From positions 80,948 to 144,947 of the forward strand of contig CAZCZI010000007.1 of the NCBI GenBank assembly GCA_964503045.1: 64,000 nucleotides of DNA. Reading direction: 5' to 3'. A program made the translations under genes and the position numbers. Shown in pieces: positions 27,071 to 36,289 of this stretch. The stretch's first letter is position 1, and each line of letters begins with the position of its first letter. The notes beneath the pieces are model-generated. The model was not told the origin of the DNA and did not search any database. It saw only the letters and a list, made by a program, of their open reading frames with translations. The DNA is from CAYZJR01 sp964503045. GTDB taxonomy: Bacteria; Cyanobacteriota; Vampirovibrionia; Obscuribacterales; Obscuribacteraceae.

Positions 27071-27586
27071 TCAGGATTCTTTGATCATTGAATAGACAAG
27101 CTCATCAATAAACTGACCGTCTTTCAAGACCGACTTCCGAAGCCTGCCTTCATAGGTGTAGCCGGCTTTCTCCAATACTCTGGCAGATGCAGGGTTCCAC
27201 TCGTAAACGAGCGCGAAGAGCCGAATAAAGTCGAAGTTAGCAAATGAATACTCGGTCATCAGCTTCAAGGCCGATGACGCGATTCCCTTGCCCCAATGGG
27301 TTCGCCCGAGCCAATAGCCAATCTCGGCTGACTTTGCATGATTGCCATCTAGTGGTTTGAGCCCGATGCCGCCTGCGGCTTTTCCGTCGACGATGATTGC
27401 AAAGTGAGTCACCGGAGCAATGTTTGCAAGTTCGATCCAACTGTGCGCATCATCGAGTGTATATGGGTGCGGGAAAGTGTCTCTCAGGTTTCTCCAAACA
27501 TCCCTGTCATCGGCGTGCTTTTGCAAGGATATTGCATCGCCTCTTTGCCAGTTTCTGATTGAAAAGTTTTTTCCGTCGATTTGCAT
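27071..27586 (-). CDS. GNAT N-acetyltransferase (RimJ/RimL type)
   Basis: This 171-aa protein matches ribosomal-protein-serine/alanine acetyltransferase relatives. It has the N-terminal FSIRNWQRGDA strand, the EIGYWLGRTHWGKGIASSAL acetyl-CoA loop and NPASARVLEKAGYTYEGRLRKSVLKDG near the end. GAGG precedes the ATG closely. The true acceptor (protein N-terminus or small molecule) cannot be told. Confidence 0.88.
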   Translation of the reverse strand: MQIDGKNFSIRNWQRGDAISLQKHADDRDVWRNLRDTFPHPYTLDDAHSWIELANIAPVTHFAIIVDGKAAGGIGLKPLDGNHAKSAEIGYWLGRTHWGKGIASSALKLMTEYSFANFDFIRLFALVYEWNPASARVLEKAGYTYEGRLRKSVLKDGQFIDELVYSMIKES

Positions 27587-27796
27587 TGTTCCTCAAAAAA
27601 GCTGATGCGCCAGGAAGTTTAGTGTTGGTCGAGGTTTCCAAAGAATACAACTCCTTTCAACTTAATGGTGTAGTTTGGATGTCAAGTGACTGTGCGGTTT
27701 TCATAGATATAACAATTCTGCTAAAAAGGGTAAGAATTGATTAGGGGCGTGGAATCATGGGTAAATCCAATTGAGTTTAATCTCTGGAGCGATGAA

Positions 27797-29218
27797 ATGG
27801 ATAAGTGGCGAGAGGAGTCCCATCCCGCAAAACTAGAGGAGATCTTGGAAGACGGCGTTGTACGCTGCCATTTGTCTCCGCGCAACTGCACGATCAAAGA
27901 AGGCGGTCACGGTTTTTGCGGCGTTCGTGCTAATCGTGGTGGACGTCTTGTCAGTCTCAACTATGGAAAGGGTGTGCACCCTACCGAGGAAACAATTGAG
28001 ACTGAAGCAGTAAATCACTTTGCTCCCGGCGATCGAATTCTGTCACTGGGCAACGTCGGATGCATGATGAATTGCTCCTATTGCCACAACTGGAAGACGT
28101 CGCAAGCGCGATATGTCTCCGACAAAGATGTCCATTACTTTACGCCCGAGTCGGTGGTCGAGACTGCATTAAGGCATGGTATCAGGGTGATTTCCTGGAC
28201 GTACAACGATCCCGTCGTTTGGCATGAATTCATTCTCGACACCGCGAAGCTAGCAAGAGAAAAAGGATTGATCAACCTCTACAAGTCGGCATTCTTCATC
28301 ACGGAAGAAGCTGTTGAAGAGCTGCTTCCGGTCATAGACATTTTCTCGATTTCTGTAAAGTCGATGGATCCTGAATACTATCGCAAGATAACGACGGGTT
28401 GGTTGCAACCTGTTTTGGATGCGACGAAGCAAGTGTTCAAAGCTGGAAAGCACGTTGAAGTCAGTACCCTCATGGTCACCGATTTGAGCGACAATGAAGA
28501 CACGGCCAGGTCTGTTGCGAATTGGGTTTTGACCGAACTCGATTCGACTGTTCCGGTTCACTTTGTGCGCTTCCACCCTGATTACAAGATGACTGATACC
28601 TTCAGAACTCCTGTGGACAGGTTGGAACGTGCAAGAGAGATCGCGATGGATATGGGGGTTGAGCATGTGTATCTGGGCAACGTCTATGATACGCCCCATA
28701 GTGCCACCACCTGTAATGGTTGCAAGGAAACGCTGGTCACCCGCTATGGGCTTAACGCGAAAATTCTCGGTTTGGACGAAAAGGGACATTGCAAGAAGTG
28801 CAATCGCAACGCGCATTTCAGATTGCTTGGTGCGATGAAACCGGCGCCAACCGTTAAGGAAATTCCCAGTGAGGGGTTGGATGTTCGCAAGTTCGACTGG
28901 CATGGCGATATTCGCTCGCTTCACGCGCAGATTCGCAACACTGAAGATAAAAACGTCACGGTGTACCATCGTAGAAGGTACGAGAGTGGTAGCGAAGATT
29001 GGAAGGTGCTGAAGCTGAAACCTTCGGAAGGTTATCGATTCATTCTAGCGAAGAGTAGGACGGATGAGATCGGACCTGAAATCGCTTTGCCGCAAAGCGC
29101 AGAATCGAATTTGCACGAGGTGTTCGATCGCGCTCACTTCCCGACAGTAGCGATTGAATCCGCGACCGCAGACAATGATCGCACGCCACTACCTGCCTTC
29201 GGCGATAAGAAAAAGTAA
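27797..29218 (+). CDS. AmrS-type radical SAM enzyme with C-terminal extension
   Basis: The protein (473 aa) has the radical SAM cluster motif CMMNCSYC (Cys89, Cys93, Cys96). The N-terminal part has three conserved cysteines (RCHLSPRNC, HGFCGVRANRGG) that mark the AmmeMemoRadiSam radical SAM family. A C-terminal zinc-ribbon-like part has CNGC and CKKC. About 100 residues beyond this are an extension not usual in the family. The start is set by GGAG before the ATG at 27797; a TTG at 27737 with AAGGG is an alternative that adds 20 residues. The two usual partners (AMMECR1-like and Memo-like proteins) are absent from this window. The next gene starts 3 bp after its stop, so the two are translationally coupled. 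Confidence 0.86.
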   Translation: MDKWREESHPAKLEEILEDGVVRCHLSPRNCTIKEGGHGFCGVRANRGGRLVSLNYGKGVHPTEETIETEAVNHFAPGDRILSLGNVGCMMNCSYCHNWKTSQARYVSDKDVHYFTPESVVETALRHGIRVISWTYNDPVVWHEFILDTAKLAREKGLINLYKSAFFITEEAVEELLPVIDIFSISVKSMDPEYYRKITTGWLQPVLDATKQVFKAGKHVEVSTLMVTDLSDNEDTARSVANWVLTELDSTVPVHFVRFHPDYKMTDTFRTPVDRLERAREIAMDMGVEHVYLGNVYDTPHSATTCNGCKETLVTRYGLNAKILGLDEKGHCKKCNRNAHFRLLGAMKPAPTVKEIPSEGLDVRKFDWHGDIRSLHAQIRNTEDKNVTVYHRRRYESGSEDWKVLKLKPSEGYRFILAKSRTDEIGPEIALPQSAESNLHEVFDRAHFPTVAIESATADNDRTPLPAFGDKKK

Positions 29219-29220
29219 CG

Positions 29221-30471
29221 ATGACTGTGCACAAAACTCATCGAAGTTTAAGCGCGTTTTGGAGTGAATGCCTAAGCACTGATCTTCGAAAGTGTTTTGT
29301 CGAGAAAAAAACTCCGGTAGTTTTTTACGCGGCAAAACCGATTGAGAATAATCTGCAAACATATGAATCGGTCGCGCCGCATTTGAAAAAAGAGTTTCGT
29401 TACGCGATGAAAGCGTGTGCGCTATCGCCGGTGGTTCGATTTGTCGCGGGAGCTGGTTGGGGAGCCGATTGCCAATCGCGAATGGAAGCAGAACTGGCAT
29501 TGCGCTCTTCGATTGATGCTTCAAAGATTTCAGTTTGTAGTCCGAGATTGTCTGAAGATGATACTGCGTGGTGCATCGCCAATGGTGTGCGCGTAATTGC
29601 AGATTCACAGAGCCAGTTACGAATCGTGAATGGTTTGCTGGAAAGATCGACCATACATCCATCGTGGCGCCTGGGAGTGCGTATCTCACTTCCTGTGGAA
29701 GGAACGGTAAGATTTCATAGCAAGCTGGGAATGGACCCGGACACGGTTATTTCTTCGCTGAAGGAAATGCCAGTTATTTCTAAGCACCTAAATGAAGTTC
29801 ATCATCACGGTGCGGCCAGAGAAACCGATTCAACACTTGCAATCGAAGTGGCACGGGTGATGGCACACAAGATCGTCGAGATTGAAGGTCTGACCGATGC
29901 CAGATTTGAACAAATCAATCTTGGCGGAGGCTTCGAACCTGAGGCGGTCATCGACGAGTTTGGCTCTTCGACGATGGAAATTTACGAAGCGGCCGTGTCG
30001 GAGATGTCCACTCACTTCTCGTTTGAAAATCGAAAGTTGGTCTTAGAGCCAGGACGAGCGATCGTCAAAGATGCAGCAATTGGACTGACTACTGTGAATC
30101 ACATCAAGAAATTGTGGAACACGGATGTCGCGGTTGTCGATATCTCGACGAACCTCTTCATCCCGCTTCCTCTAGCGAATTTCCAGGCATTGTGCCTTGA
30201 TGATCGGGGAGGAACAATCAAAGAATATGATGTCGTAGATGGAACGTGCTCGCCGGCAGGAGTATTGTGTCGTGCGACATTTTTGCCCGAATTGCACGAA
30301 GGCGATAGACTCTTAATCGATCATGCCGGTGCTTACACTTGGAGTCTGGCGGAACCCTTTTATGACTACTTGCCAGATCTTTGGTGGATAGATCTCGATG
30401 GCAAAACAGATCAGATTTTCTCGCGCGATCAGGCGAAGAAGTGGGTTGATCTCGTTTGGGGTTACCAATAG
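29221..30471 (+). CDS. PLP-dependent decarboxylase, ornithine/DAP type (fold III)
   Basis: This 416-aa protein has the PLP-lysine in RYAMKACA (Lys64), HHHG near the phosphate-contacting strand, the glycine loop NLGGGF, EPGRAIV and a C-terminal GAYTWSL. The catalytic Cys region reads DGTCSPAGVL where diaminopimelate decarboxylase usually has CESSD, so the substrate may differ from DAP or ornithine. Carboxynorspermidine-type or amino-acid-like substrates are possible. It begins directly after the radical SAM gene and probably acts in the same pathway, perhaps decarboxylating an amino acid that the radical enzyme makes or modifies. That link is inference. Confidence 0.82.
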   Translation: MTVHKTHRSLSAFWSECLSTDLRKCFVEKKTPVVFYAAKPIENNLQTYESVAPHLKKEFRYAMKACALSPVVRFVAGAGWGADCQSRMEAELALRSSIDASKISVCSPRLSEDDTAWCIANGVRVIADSQSQLRIVNGLLERSTIHPSWRLGVRISLPVEGTVRFHSKLGMDPDTVISSLKEMPVISKHLNEVHHHGAARETDSTLAIEVARVMAHKIVEIEGLTDARFEQINLGGGFEPEAVIDEFGSSTMEIYEAAVSEMSTHFSFENRKLVLEPGRAIVKDAAIGLTTVNHIKKLWNTDVAVVDISTNLFIPLPLANFQALCLDDRGGTIKEYDVVDGTCSPAGVLCRATFLPELHEGDRLLIDHAGAYTWSLAEPFYDYLPDLWWIDLDGKTDQIFSRDQAKKWVDLVWGYQ

Positions 30472-30481
30472 TCGATCCCCT

Positions 30482-31765
30482 TTAGACCGAAGTTACTTTG
30501 CTGGCATTTTCCAGAGCCCGCGTAAACTCAACTGTGAGATCTTCTAGTGATTCCAATCCCATAGACACTCTTAATAGGTTGCGCGGAATTCCTGCAGCTG
30601 TCAGTTGGTCTGGTGATAACTGCGAGTGAGACGTTGTTTCGACGTGCTGAACGATTGTTCGTGCATCACCGATATTAGTGGCAACCGGTATGAGCTGCAA
30701 CGAGTCGAAGAATCTTCTGACGTTGGACTCATCGCCGTGAAGTTTGAATGAGAAAAGTCCGCCTGTTCCATTTGGAAAGTACTTTTCGACGCCTTTTGCA
30801 TTTGGTCCAAGTTCGGCATGGAAAACCAATTCTACGGCTGGATGCTTTTCGCAGAGTTGTGCAATCGCGAGCGTTCGTCTTGAGATATCACGCATGCGCA
30901 GGTCGAGTGTATCCATTCCCAAAGAGAAAATGTAAGCGTTGAAAGGTGACAGGCAGCCACCGAAATTTCTCAATTGCGAGCCTCTCAAAATGTTTGGAAT
31001 CGCGTTAACGCCTGTCTCGCTCGGTCGCTTTCCACCGAAGTCTCCAGAGGCAGAGTTTGCTCCCTCATAGCGTTTGTCAGAGATTTCAAAAGGACCACAA
31101 ATTGCAAGGCCGCCTAGTCCTGCACCATGCCCGCCAACGTATTTGGTGGCGCTTACGATTTCCAAATCGCAATAGGTCATTGCGTCAAACAGTGCGATTG
31201 TATTTGTGTTGTCGAGAACGCACAGAACGTTATGTCGTTTCGCAATTTGATAAATGGCTTCGAAGTCATACCAGTCCATTGCGGGGTTGGCAATTGGTTC
31301 ACTAAACAGCATCACGGTCTTGTCGTCGATGCTACTTTCAATAGATTTGCAACTCGAGAAGTCGGCATATCGAGTCTCAACCCCGAATTCTTTGACTCGA
31401 TGCTGCAAGGCCAATGTGCCACCATAGAGACGGGATGAAGAAACAATGTTGTTTCCCGGTCTGCACAATCCCATATACAGGGCTGAAATTGCTGCCATGC
31501 CACTTGCGAATGCAACCGTCTGGTGCGCACCCTCCTTTTGCGTGATGCGTTCTTCCAAAGCCTCCACCGTCGGATTGCTCAACCGTGAATATGCGTGGCT
31601 GCGAACTCGATGACCATATGTGTCGGCACAGTGTTGGAACGACTCGAACTGATAAGCTACAGTGGCAGCAATTGGCGGTCGCAAAGGCTGTGTATACTTG
31701 AACGGCGGACCACTGTTTGCGGTATTGGAGTTTTCATCTCCATTCTTCTTCACCATAACCGTCAT
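30482..31765 (-). CDS. Cys/Met-metabolism PLP enzyme (O-acylhomoserine sulfhydrylase or lyase type)
   Basis: This fold-I enzyme (427 aa) has Tyr59 and Arg61 in YSRLSNPT, Asp185 in VLDNTNT and the PLP-lysine Lys208 in SATKYVGGHGAG. The family includes O-acetylhomoserine sulfhydrylase, cystathionine gamma-synthase and methionine gamma-lyase, which cannot be separated confidently here. The length and GGHG context favour the sulfhydrylase group. AGGAG is close before the ATG, which overlaps the stop of the upstream nucleotidyltransferase gene by four bases (ATGA), so translation is coupled. Confidence 0.88.
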   Translation of the reverse strand: MTVMVKKNGDENSNTANSGPPFKYTQPLRPPIAATVAYQFESFQHCADTYGHRVRSHAYSRLSNPTVEALEERITQKEGAHQTVAFASGMAAISALYMGLCRPGNNIVSSSRLYGGTLALQHRVKEFGVETRYADFSSCKSIESSIDDKTVMLFSEPIANPAMDWYDFEAIYQIAKRHNVLCVLDNTNTIALFDAMTYCDLEIVSATKYVGGHGAGLGGLAICGPFEISDKRYEGANSASGDFGGKRPSETGVNAIPNILRGSQLRNFGGCLSPFNAYIFSLGMDTLDLRMRDISRRTLAIAQLCEKHPAVELVFHAELGPNAKGVEKYFPNGTGGLFSFKLHGDESNVRRFFDSLQLIPVATNIGDARTIVQHVETTSHSQLSPDQLTAAGIPRNLLRVSMGLESLEDLTVEFTRALENASKVTSV

Positions 31766-32787
31766 TCATCTCCTAGCAAGTCGAAGTTGATTTGATTCCA
31801 TTTTTTCATCGCCATCTTTTCGTACTGATCCAACCCTCTGTTGACAGCTTTGTCTGCATGCGTCAGGTGTCTGAGTTGGAATCCGGGACGCACTTCGCTA
31901 ACCAGCACACGGTACGGATCTTCGTCTGGTGCCAGGTCAGGTGGGACGAGGTGCTTCAGTTGCTCGAGAAGGATCAACATCTGTTTCAACTTTTCGAGCA
32001 CCACACTTTCGGACGTATTGGGTAAACGAAGAATGTCATCTATCTGTCTGGCAAACTCATTCGGAGTTTGCGCGAGTGTATCGAGCAGCCGATGTCTCCA
32101 TTTTCCGTGCGGTATGTCTCGTCGATTTATTGCATAGGCGAGATCAAGCATGAGCGAAACAACTTCTGCCAGGGCCAATGTTGCATCACCAAGAGAGCCT
32201 CTGACTGCGCTTTTCTCGACGCTGTGTTCAAGCGTCACCGGAATTAGCGCAAGGTTGTTGCGAATTCTCGACTTCAAATCTGCAATCGGAGGAGCAGATT
32301 TGGTATCAATCAATTTTTGAACTCTGCCTGTTGGATCAAAATAGACATCGCAAGTGTTGGCAAACGCTTCTCTTCGATCTGGCGGCCAGAATTCCTGCTG
32401 TTCCTCATAAGAAACAACCAACTGATGCACGTTGATTTGCAGTGGTGGGGGATTTTGTACTGCGTCTGGATCAACTCCGGGATAGACGAATTTGAAGTTT
32501 GGAAGCCATTCCGGCAACAGTGGCTGAATCTGCAATTGAAATTCTTGTGGCGTGAGCTTCACCCAACCATCAGGGAATGCCACATCTAGAAACAGCCCGA
32601 CATCAAAATCTGAATAGAGATCAGAAGAGGGGCGCAAGCCGGAAAGTGCGTAACTTCCAAGAACACAGACTCCCAAAGTTTCGGGTTTCTTGCTGAGGTT
32701 TTTCAACAGTGGGTCTAAGGCCTCGCGAATTGAAATAGTTCGCTGTGACGGCGTTATCGTTTTTGCGTCTGTCGATTTATTTTTCAT
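31762..32787 (-). CDS. Nucleotidyltransferase-fold protein, 341 aa
   Basis: The N-terminal domain has the pol-beta-type signature GSYALSGLRPSSDLYSDFDVGLFLD, that is, a GS loop and a DxD metal pair. This is followed by a longer helical domain with NLALIPVTLEHSVEKSAVRGSLGDATLALAEV. Family members transfer nucleotides to small molecules, tRNA or proteins; antibiotic adenylyltransferases and DUF4037-type proteins share the layout. I do not know the substrate. The ATG lies one base after the stop of the SDR gene and no ribosome site is seen, so translation probably follows from that gene. The three genes on this strand form an operon. Confidence 0.78.
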   Translation of the reverse strand: MKNKSTDAKTITPSQRTISIREALDPLLKNLSKKPETLGVCVLGSYALSGLRPSSDLYSDFDVGLFLDVAFPDGWVKLTPQEFQLQIQPLLPEWLPNFKFVYPGVDPDAVQNPPPLQINVHQLVVSYEEQQEFWPPDRREAFANTCDVYFDPTGRVQKLIDTKSAPPIADLKSRIRNNLALIPVTLEHSVEKSAVRGSLGDATLALAEVVSLMLDLAYAINRRDIPHGKWRHRLLDTLAQTPNEFARQIDDILRLPNTSESVVLEKLKQMLILLEQLKHLVPPDLAPDEDPYRVLVSEVRPGFQLRHLTHADKAVNRGLDQYEKMAMKKWNQINFDLLGDE

Positions 32788-32788
32788 T

Positions 32789-33538
32789 TTAGAATGTCTG
32801 ATCTGTTGGACGAATCAGAATCTCATTGACATTGACGTGTGGTGGTTGCGTCACGGCATAAACAATTGCATTTGCAATGTCTTCGCTGGTCAGTGCAGTC
32901 ATCGAGGCGACCCAACCTTTGACGCTGTCTTTCACTGATGAATCAGTGATGTGATCGGTCAGTTCAGTGAGTACCGCGCCGGGTTCAATGATCGTTACTC
33001 TAATTTTGTGCGAAGCCACTTCTTGTCGTAGACCATCAGAAAAAGCATTAACTGCAAATTTCGTGGCGCTGTAACCGGCACTCCGCGAACTCACCACTCT
33101 GCCTGACACTGACGAGATATTGACTATACTACCTCCGCCTCTGTCTTTCATGCTGGGTACTACGAAACGCGTGAAGTACATGAGTCCTAATACGTTGATA
33201 TCGATCATGCGTTTCCAGTCTTCAACGTTTGCGTCTGCGACTCCGCCTAGATACATTACGCCTGCATTATTGACGAGAATGTCGATGCCGCCCCATTGTT
33301 CAGTCGCCTCCTTGACTGCGCGCTCTGCCAGTTCGACTTGAGAAACGTCACCGATCACAGATATGGCTTTGGCTTTGGTAGTATCGGAGATCTTCTTTTC
33401 CAATGCCTTTAGACGATCTTCTCGCCGTGCAACAAGCACGACATTTGCTCCCTCGCCTGCCAGAGACAAGGCGGTTGCCTCGCCGATTCCGGATGAGGCA
33501 CCGGTTACCATCGCGACTTTTCCATTAAGCTTAGCCAT
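32789..33538 (-). CDS. Short-chain dehydrogenase/reductase
   Basis: The protein (249 aa) is of classical SDR type. It has TGASSGIG at residues 12-19, NNAG at 90-93, a serine in the NISSVSG strand (about 142-145), Tyr156 and Lys160 in YSATK. ARRED after the second strand suggests NADP(H) preference. GGGG lies before the ATG at 33538; the frame extends to 33637, but the added residues do not resemble the family. It heads a three-gene operon with the nucleotidyltransferase and the Cys/Met-metabolism enzyme. Confidence 0.9.
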   Translation of the reverse strand: MAKLNGKVAMVTGASSGIGEATALSLAGEGANVVLVARREDRLKALEKKISDTTKAKAISVIGDVSQVELAERAVKEATEQWGGIDILVNNAGVMYLGGVADANVEDWKRMIDINVLGLMYFTRFVVPSMKDRGGGSIVNISSVSGRVVSSRSAGYSATKFAVNAFSDGLRQEVASHKIRVTIIEPGAVLTELTDHITDSSVKDSVKGWVASMTALTSEDIANAIVYAVTQPPHVNVNEILIRPTDQTF

Positions 33539-33655
33539 CGATAAAACCCCAGTATGATGAAGCTTAATGCTATATATCTTGAGCAAGATCTTCAACCATA
33601 TGTTGTTATTGGTAACTGAAAAATTCTCATAGTTCATTCATAAAGATATAACGAT

Positions 33656-33890
33656 CTATTCCGCTTCCCACGTGGCTTTGACAATTTGTGCGGCAGCTGC
33701 TACATTGAGTTCATCGGCTGTTATGCATTTTGAGGTGCCGCGCACAATGATCCGCTCACAAATCCACTAGTCAGAGCCAGATCAACAGCGCCTCCAGCTG
33801 AGCGTTTTCGCACGTATATCATCACGCGTTCATATGCTTCCGCAAGCTGAGCAACTGTTTGAGTCCCACTCAGATCTGGCTTCGGTCACT
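33656..33890 (-). pseudogene. Frameshifted remnant of an unidentified gene
   Basis: On the minus strand, one frame reads KPDLSGTQTVAQLAEAYERV and continues coding-like to a stop at 33721-33723. The next frame takes over just before (ICERIIVRGTSKCITADELN...) and continues to a stop at 33656-33658 with a plausible helical end. Two short, overlapping, coding-like stretches in different frames suggest a decayed gene with a single-base shift. No start codon with a ribosome site is visible and I do not recognise the protein. It occupies the otherwise empty 370 bp between the SDR and ABC-F genes. Confidence 0.45.
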
Positions 33891-33910
33891 TTCTGTTGTG
33901 GAGATCGCAT

Positions 33911-35614
33911 ATGTTTCGCTTTACGAATGTATTTAAGTCATACGAAGGTAATACTGTTCTCGGTGGCGTTTCTTTCACGCTTTCGAAGGGAGAATGCGTC
34001 GGTTTAATCGGAGCGAATGCTTCCGGAAAGACAACGCTACTGTCTATCGCAGCCCGTGCAATCGAGCCTGATCGCGGCAGCGTTTGGATTCAGCCGGGCA
34101 AAACCATAGGGCACTTTTCTCGTGATTCGCAGATACATCAAGACTGTTCGGTCGGGATGTTTTTGGCGGAACAGTTGATGACGGCAGCCACTGACTTGAC
34201 TCGACTGGAACATTGCCTGGACGGCAACACGTCTTGGCAAAGCCATGACTATGAGCGCTGGCAGAGCGAGTACGCAGAGGCGTTTGAAAAATTTGAAATT
34301 CTTGGTGGGTACGCTGCGATTGCGCGCTTGCATAGCGTTCTAAGCGGGTTGGGATTGTCGGAGGTCTCGTTTGAGGAGTCGATAGACATGCTAAGCGGGG
34401 GGCAGAAAAACAGACTTGCTCTTGCACGAATTCTTATGGAGAGGCCGGATCTGTTGCTGTTGGATGAACCAACCAATAATCTCGATGTGGACTCACAAGA
34501 ATGGCTTGCCATGGCAATCAACAATGCTGGTTCTGCAGTTTTGGTCGTTTCGCATGATAGACAATTCCTTGATTCGGTGGCATCGAGAATCTTCGAGATT
34601 CAACCTCTTACTGGGCAAATGAAGGAGTATGGTGGAAATTATTCGTGGTTTAAGCAGCGCAAAGAGCAGGAGTTGGACCGGCAATGGAGGCAGTATAGCG
34701 ACCAACAGCAAAGAGCCGAGCAGCTCAGAAAGGACATTCAAGCAACTAAGAATCAAGCCCTGGCGACAGAGCTGACTACAGTGCATGACTATCTCCGCGG
34801 ACGTGCTAAGAAAGTGGCGGCGAAAGCGAAAGCTCGAGAAAAACGATTGACAAAAATGCTTTCTGGCGAAAACAAGATCGAAAAACCTCGCGAGACGGCA
34901 CCGAGAGTTCGAATGGATCTTGGAGACGAAAGAGTTCGCACCGATGTGATCATCGAAGCGCAAGACATGAGGGTTGGCTACAACCAGAAAGTCCTTTTGC
35001 AGAACATCAACTTCTCCATTTTCGGAAATTCCCGCATAGCGATTTTAGGTTCTAACGGATGCGGAAAGACAACTCTCATCAAAACGTTGGTGGGTGACAT
35101 TCCGCCTGTAAGCGGCTCACTGTGGCGTCGTTCAAACGTGATAGTGAGCTACCTCGCGCAAGATCACAGCGAGCGATTACCTGCTCATAAATCGGTGTTC
35201 GATTACTTTCAAGAAGCGGTTGAGAATTCTGTTGGTGATAAAGATCTGTTGTCGAATGCTAATACACGCACATTTTTGAATCGTTTCCTCTTTTCCGGAA
35301 CACAGGTATTTCAAACGATTGATAGCTTGAGTCAGGGGCAGCGAATAAAGCTGCTTTTAGCAACATTCATGGCTGTGCGAACAGAACTTTTGATTTTGGA
35401 CGAACCAACCAATTTTCTTGATATTCCAACTCGGGAATGTTTGGAGGATGCGCTTTCGATTACTCAATTCAATGGAGCACTGTTGCTGGTAAGTCACGAT
35501 CGTTTCTTTTTGCAAAGAGTCGGAATTGAGGCGGTGTGGGTGATGAGTGATGGTGGAATGACGCAAAAGCCGGTAGATGAAGAGGGGCGTTCGCCAAGAA
35601 AATTGGTGGTATAG
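33911..35614 (+). CDS. ABC-F family ATPase
   Basis: Two ABC domains lie in one 567-aa soluble chain. The first Walker A is GANASGKTT, its signature LSGGQ and Walker B LLLLDEPTNNLD. The second has GSNGCGKTT, a variant signature LSQGQ and LLILDEPTNFLD. Between them is a charged helical linker of about 80 residues (WRQYSDQQQRAEQLRKD...). No membrane segments occur. ABC-F proteins act on ribosomes, as translation factors (EttA-like) or as antibiotic-protection factors. The linker length alone does not separate these. GGAG stands before the ATG at 33911, five codons inside the open frame. Confidence 0.9.
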   Translation: MFRFTNVFKSYEGNTVLGGVSFTLSKGECVGLIGANASGKTTLLSIAARAIEPDRGSVWIQPGKTIGHFSRDSQIHQDCSVGMFLAEQLMTAATDLTRLEHCLDGNTSWQSHDYERWQSEYAEAFEKFEILGGYAAIARLHSVLSGLGLSEVSFEESIDMLSGGQKNRLALARILMERPDLLLLDEPTNNLDVDSQEWLAMAINNAGSAVLVVSHDRQFLDSVASRIFEIQPLTGQMKEYGGNYSWFKQRKEQELDRQWRQYSDQQQRAEQLRKDIQATKNQALATELTTVHDYLRGRAKKVAAKAKAREKRLTKMLSGENKIEKPRETAPRVRMDLGDERVRTDVIIEAQDMRVGYNQKVLLQNINFSIFGNSRIAILGSNGCGKTTLIKTLVGDIPPVSGSLWRRSNVIVSYLAQDHSERLPAHKSVFDYFQEAVENSVGDKDLLSNANTRTFLNRFLFSGTQVFQTIDSLSQGQRIKLLLATFMAVRTELLILDEPTNFLDIPTRECLEDALSITQFNGALLLVSHDRFFLQRVGIEAVWVMSDGGMTQKPVDEEGRSPRKLVV

Positions 35615-35654
35615 TGTCAAAATTGATCGGCACTGCGGCATTGGGTGCGTGTGC

Positions 35655-36281
35655 ATGAAAGTAGTTGCAATAAGCGATATTCACAACCATCAAGTCGACC
35701 TACCTGACGGCGATGTGCTCATCGTTGCCGGCGATCTGACGTCGTCAGGCAAGCCGGAGCAGATTGCGAGAATCAACCAATACTTGAGCGAGCAATCTCC
35801 AAAGTTCAAACACAAACCTCTAGTGATTGCGGGCAATCATGACTTTCTTTTTGAACGACAGCGAGTCGTGGCAGTGCAGGCGATGACTGCTGCACAGTAT
35901 TTGGAAGATGACTTTGTTGAAATTGATGGAGTCAAGATTTATGGAAGTCCTTGGACTCCGACCTTTTTCAATTGGGCTTTTATGAAAGACAGAGGTCCTG
36001 AGATTCGACAGGTGTGGGACTGGATTCCTGAAGGAGTGGATATTTTGGTGACTCACGGACCTCCCATGGGTATCTTGGACTTTTGCGGGAAGCATGCGGG
36101 GTGTGCAGATCTTCTTGATGTCGTGACCAAGAAGCTGGCGCGCCCACCCAGGTTTCACGTTTTTGGACACATTCATGAAGGCTACGGCTCTCACATTGAG
36201 GGCAATACGACGTTTCTCAACGTTTCTGTCTGCGACGAAGACTACAAGCCAGTCAACGCACCGACAGTCTTTGAAGTTTGA
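35655..36281 (+). CDS. Metallophosphoesterase (MPPED-like)
   Basis: This 208-aa calcineurin-like phosphoesterase has all metal motifs: SDIH (Asp8, His10), AGDLTS, AGNHDF, THGPPMG and GHIHEGYG. The LVIAGNHD and MGILDF spacing is that of the small MPPED1/2-like group, which hydrolyses phosphodiesters such as cyclic nucleotides weakly. The frame extends upstream to 35577, inside the ABC-F gene, but family N-termini begin at MKVVAISDIH. It is probably transcribed with the ABC-F gene (40 bp gap), and the MOSC gene starts 8 bp after its stop. Confidence 0.86.
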   Translation: MKVVAISDIHNHQVDLPDGDVLIVAGDLTSSGKPEQIARINQYLSEQSPKFKHKPLVIAGNHDFLFERQRVVAVQAMTAAQYLEDDFVEIDGVKIYGSPWTPTFFNWAFMKDRGPEIRQVWDWIPEGVDILVTHGPPMGILDFCGKHAGCADLLDVVTKKLARPPRFHVFGHIHEGYGSHIEGNTTFLNVSVCDEDYKPVNAPTVFEV

Positions 36282-36289
36282 GGAGCGCC

